Origin: Phytobacter palmae
GTDB lineage: Bacteria; Pseudomonadota; Gammaproteobacteria; Enterobacterales; Enterobacteriaceae
DNA: 64,000 nt
Assembly (NCBI GenBank): GCA_900112785.1
Contig: FONB01000007.1
Location: 62,001 to 126,000 of the forward strand
Direction: 5' to 3'
Under the pieces are notes generated by a model. It did no database searches and was not told the origin of the DNA. It saw only the letters and a list, made by a program, of their open reading frames with translations. This document shows, one piece after another, positions 63,281 to 64,000 of the stretch. The translations under genes were made by a program, and so were the position numbers. Within the stretch, counting starts at the first letter, position 1; each line of letters starts with the position of its first letter.

Positions 63281-63356
63281 GCCATTGCGACACCGGCATT
63301 TTACCGCTACTTTAACCTCAGTCACTTTTACACCCTCATGGCGGAGTTTCCCCAGG

Positions 63357-64000
63357 TTGAAATACCTCGTCTCTTTTCGTAGCACTCTGAAAGTCTCGCG
63401 CTATCTTTTCCGCGCGCTGGCTCTGGTGCTTTGGCTACTAATTGCTCTCTTTTCGGTGTTCTACATCGTCAACGCGCTGCGTGATAAAGAGTCGGAAATA
63501 CGTCAGGAATTTAACCTCAGCGCCGATCAGGCGCAGCGGTATATTCAGCGTACCTCTGATGTCATGAAAGAGCTGAAATACATCGCGGAAAACCGTCTGA
63601 CGGCCGAAAACGGTATTCTTGCCTCTCGTGGGATTGATGCGAAAACCGATGTGCCCGATTTTCAGCCACTGTTTCCCGATTCCGACTGCTCCAAAATGGG
63701 CTCGGCCTGGCGTGGTTCTCTGGAGTCCCTGGCGTGGTTTATGCGCTACTGGCGGGATAATTTCTCGGCGGCGTACGACCTGAACCGCGTGTTTCTGATT
63801 GGTAGCGAGAATCTCTGTGTGGCGGATTTTGGCCTGCGTGATGTGCCGGTCGAACGCGACGATGCGCTAAAAAGCCTGCATGAGCGCATTCTCAAATACC
63901 GCAACGCGCCGCAGGATGAGCGCGGCAATAATCTCTACTGGATGAGTCAGGGGCCGCGACCGGGTGTCGGCTATTTTTACGCGTTGACGCCGGTTTATCT
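63357..64000 (+). CDS. rcsC: Sensor kinase RcsC, 5' part (cut by the window end)
   Basis: 214 complete codons of RcsC, the hybrid sensor kinase of the Rcs envelope-stress phosphorelay. The start is a TTG at 63357, giving M-KYLVSFRSTLKVSRY, which aligns with the E. coli protein; GGCGGAG lies further upstream. The first membrane helix is at about residues 20-43 (LALVLWLLIALFSVFYIV), followed by the start of the periplasmic domain (ESEIRQEFNLSADQAQRYIQR and NFSAAYDLNRVFLIG). The kinase and receiver domains lie outside. No ato or yfa genes separate it from gyrA. Confidence 0.93.
   Translation, partial: MKYLVSFRSTLKVSRYLFRALALVLWLLIALFSVFYIVNALRDKESEIRQEFNLSADQAQRYIQRTSDVMKELKYIAENRLTAENGILASRGIDAKTDVPDFQPLFPDSDCSKMGSAWRGSLESLAWFMRYWRDNFSAAYDLNRVFLIGSENLCVADFGLRDVPVERDDALKSLHERILKYRNAPQDERGNNLYWMSQGPRPGVGYFYALTPVY

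Overview
The window reads as chromosome of an enterobacterium very close to Escherichia and Salmonella, most likely Citrobacter-like. Nearly every protein is recognisable as a near full-length orthologue of an E. coli K-12 gene in the same local order (yfcF to gyrA/rcsC). cheV sits between nuoN and rbn as in Salmonella, and several E. coli/Salmonella neighbours (yfcC, elaD/sseL, pmrD-arn-ais, glpQ, inaA) are missing. The species cannot be fixed from the sequence alone. I see no rRNA, tRNA, prophage, insertion sequence or CRISPR array.

Layout. 1-2,100: yfcF, yfcE and yfcD on the plus strand (glutathione-transferase-like, phosphodiesterase, Nudix). 2,122-4,987: a two-gene accessory cassette, a MoxR-type AAA ATPase plus a protein joining an HExxH metallopeptidase-like domain to a C-terminal von Willebrand A (VWA) domain. 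It occupies the slot where E. coli has yfcC. 5,031-8,451: pta and ackA on the minus strand. 8,789-14,383: yfbV, yfbU, hxpA and yfbS (plus), then yfbR and alaA (minus). 14,384-16,896: AT-rich intergenic DNA around the regulator gene lrhA. 16,897-32,032: the full nuoABC(D)EFGHIJKLMN operon for respiratory complex I, with a BIME (paired REP repeats) between nuoL and nuoM. 32,100-35,013: cheV and rbn (minus), elaA and elaB (plus). 35,099-42,083: the menaquinone operon menF-D-H-B-C-E. 42,182-43,132: an Rpn-family nuclease gene, then a small frameshifted reading frame, where related species carry pmrD-arn-ais. 43,641-45,476: yfaZ and yfaY. 45,682-49,855: the L-rhamnonate operon rhmR-D-T-A. 49,894-55,577: glpACB (minus) divergent from glpT (plus). 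55,607-59,377: the aerobic ribonucleotide reductase operon nrdA-nrdB-yfaE (minus), with a second BIME between nrdA and nrdB. 59,723-64,000: ubiG (minus), gyrA (plus) and the 5' part of rcsC (plus).

Functionally the region is dominated by respiration and mixed-acid metabolism. Complex I feeds quinone pools made by ubiG and the men genes, glpABC/glpT supply anaerobic glycerol-3-phosphate oxidation, pta-ackA handle acetyl phosphate, and nrdAB-yfaE plus gyrA serve DNA synthesis. The least understood content is the MoxR/HExxH-VWA pair. The menE-yfaZ junction is the clearest site of gene turnover.
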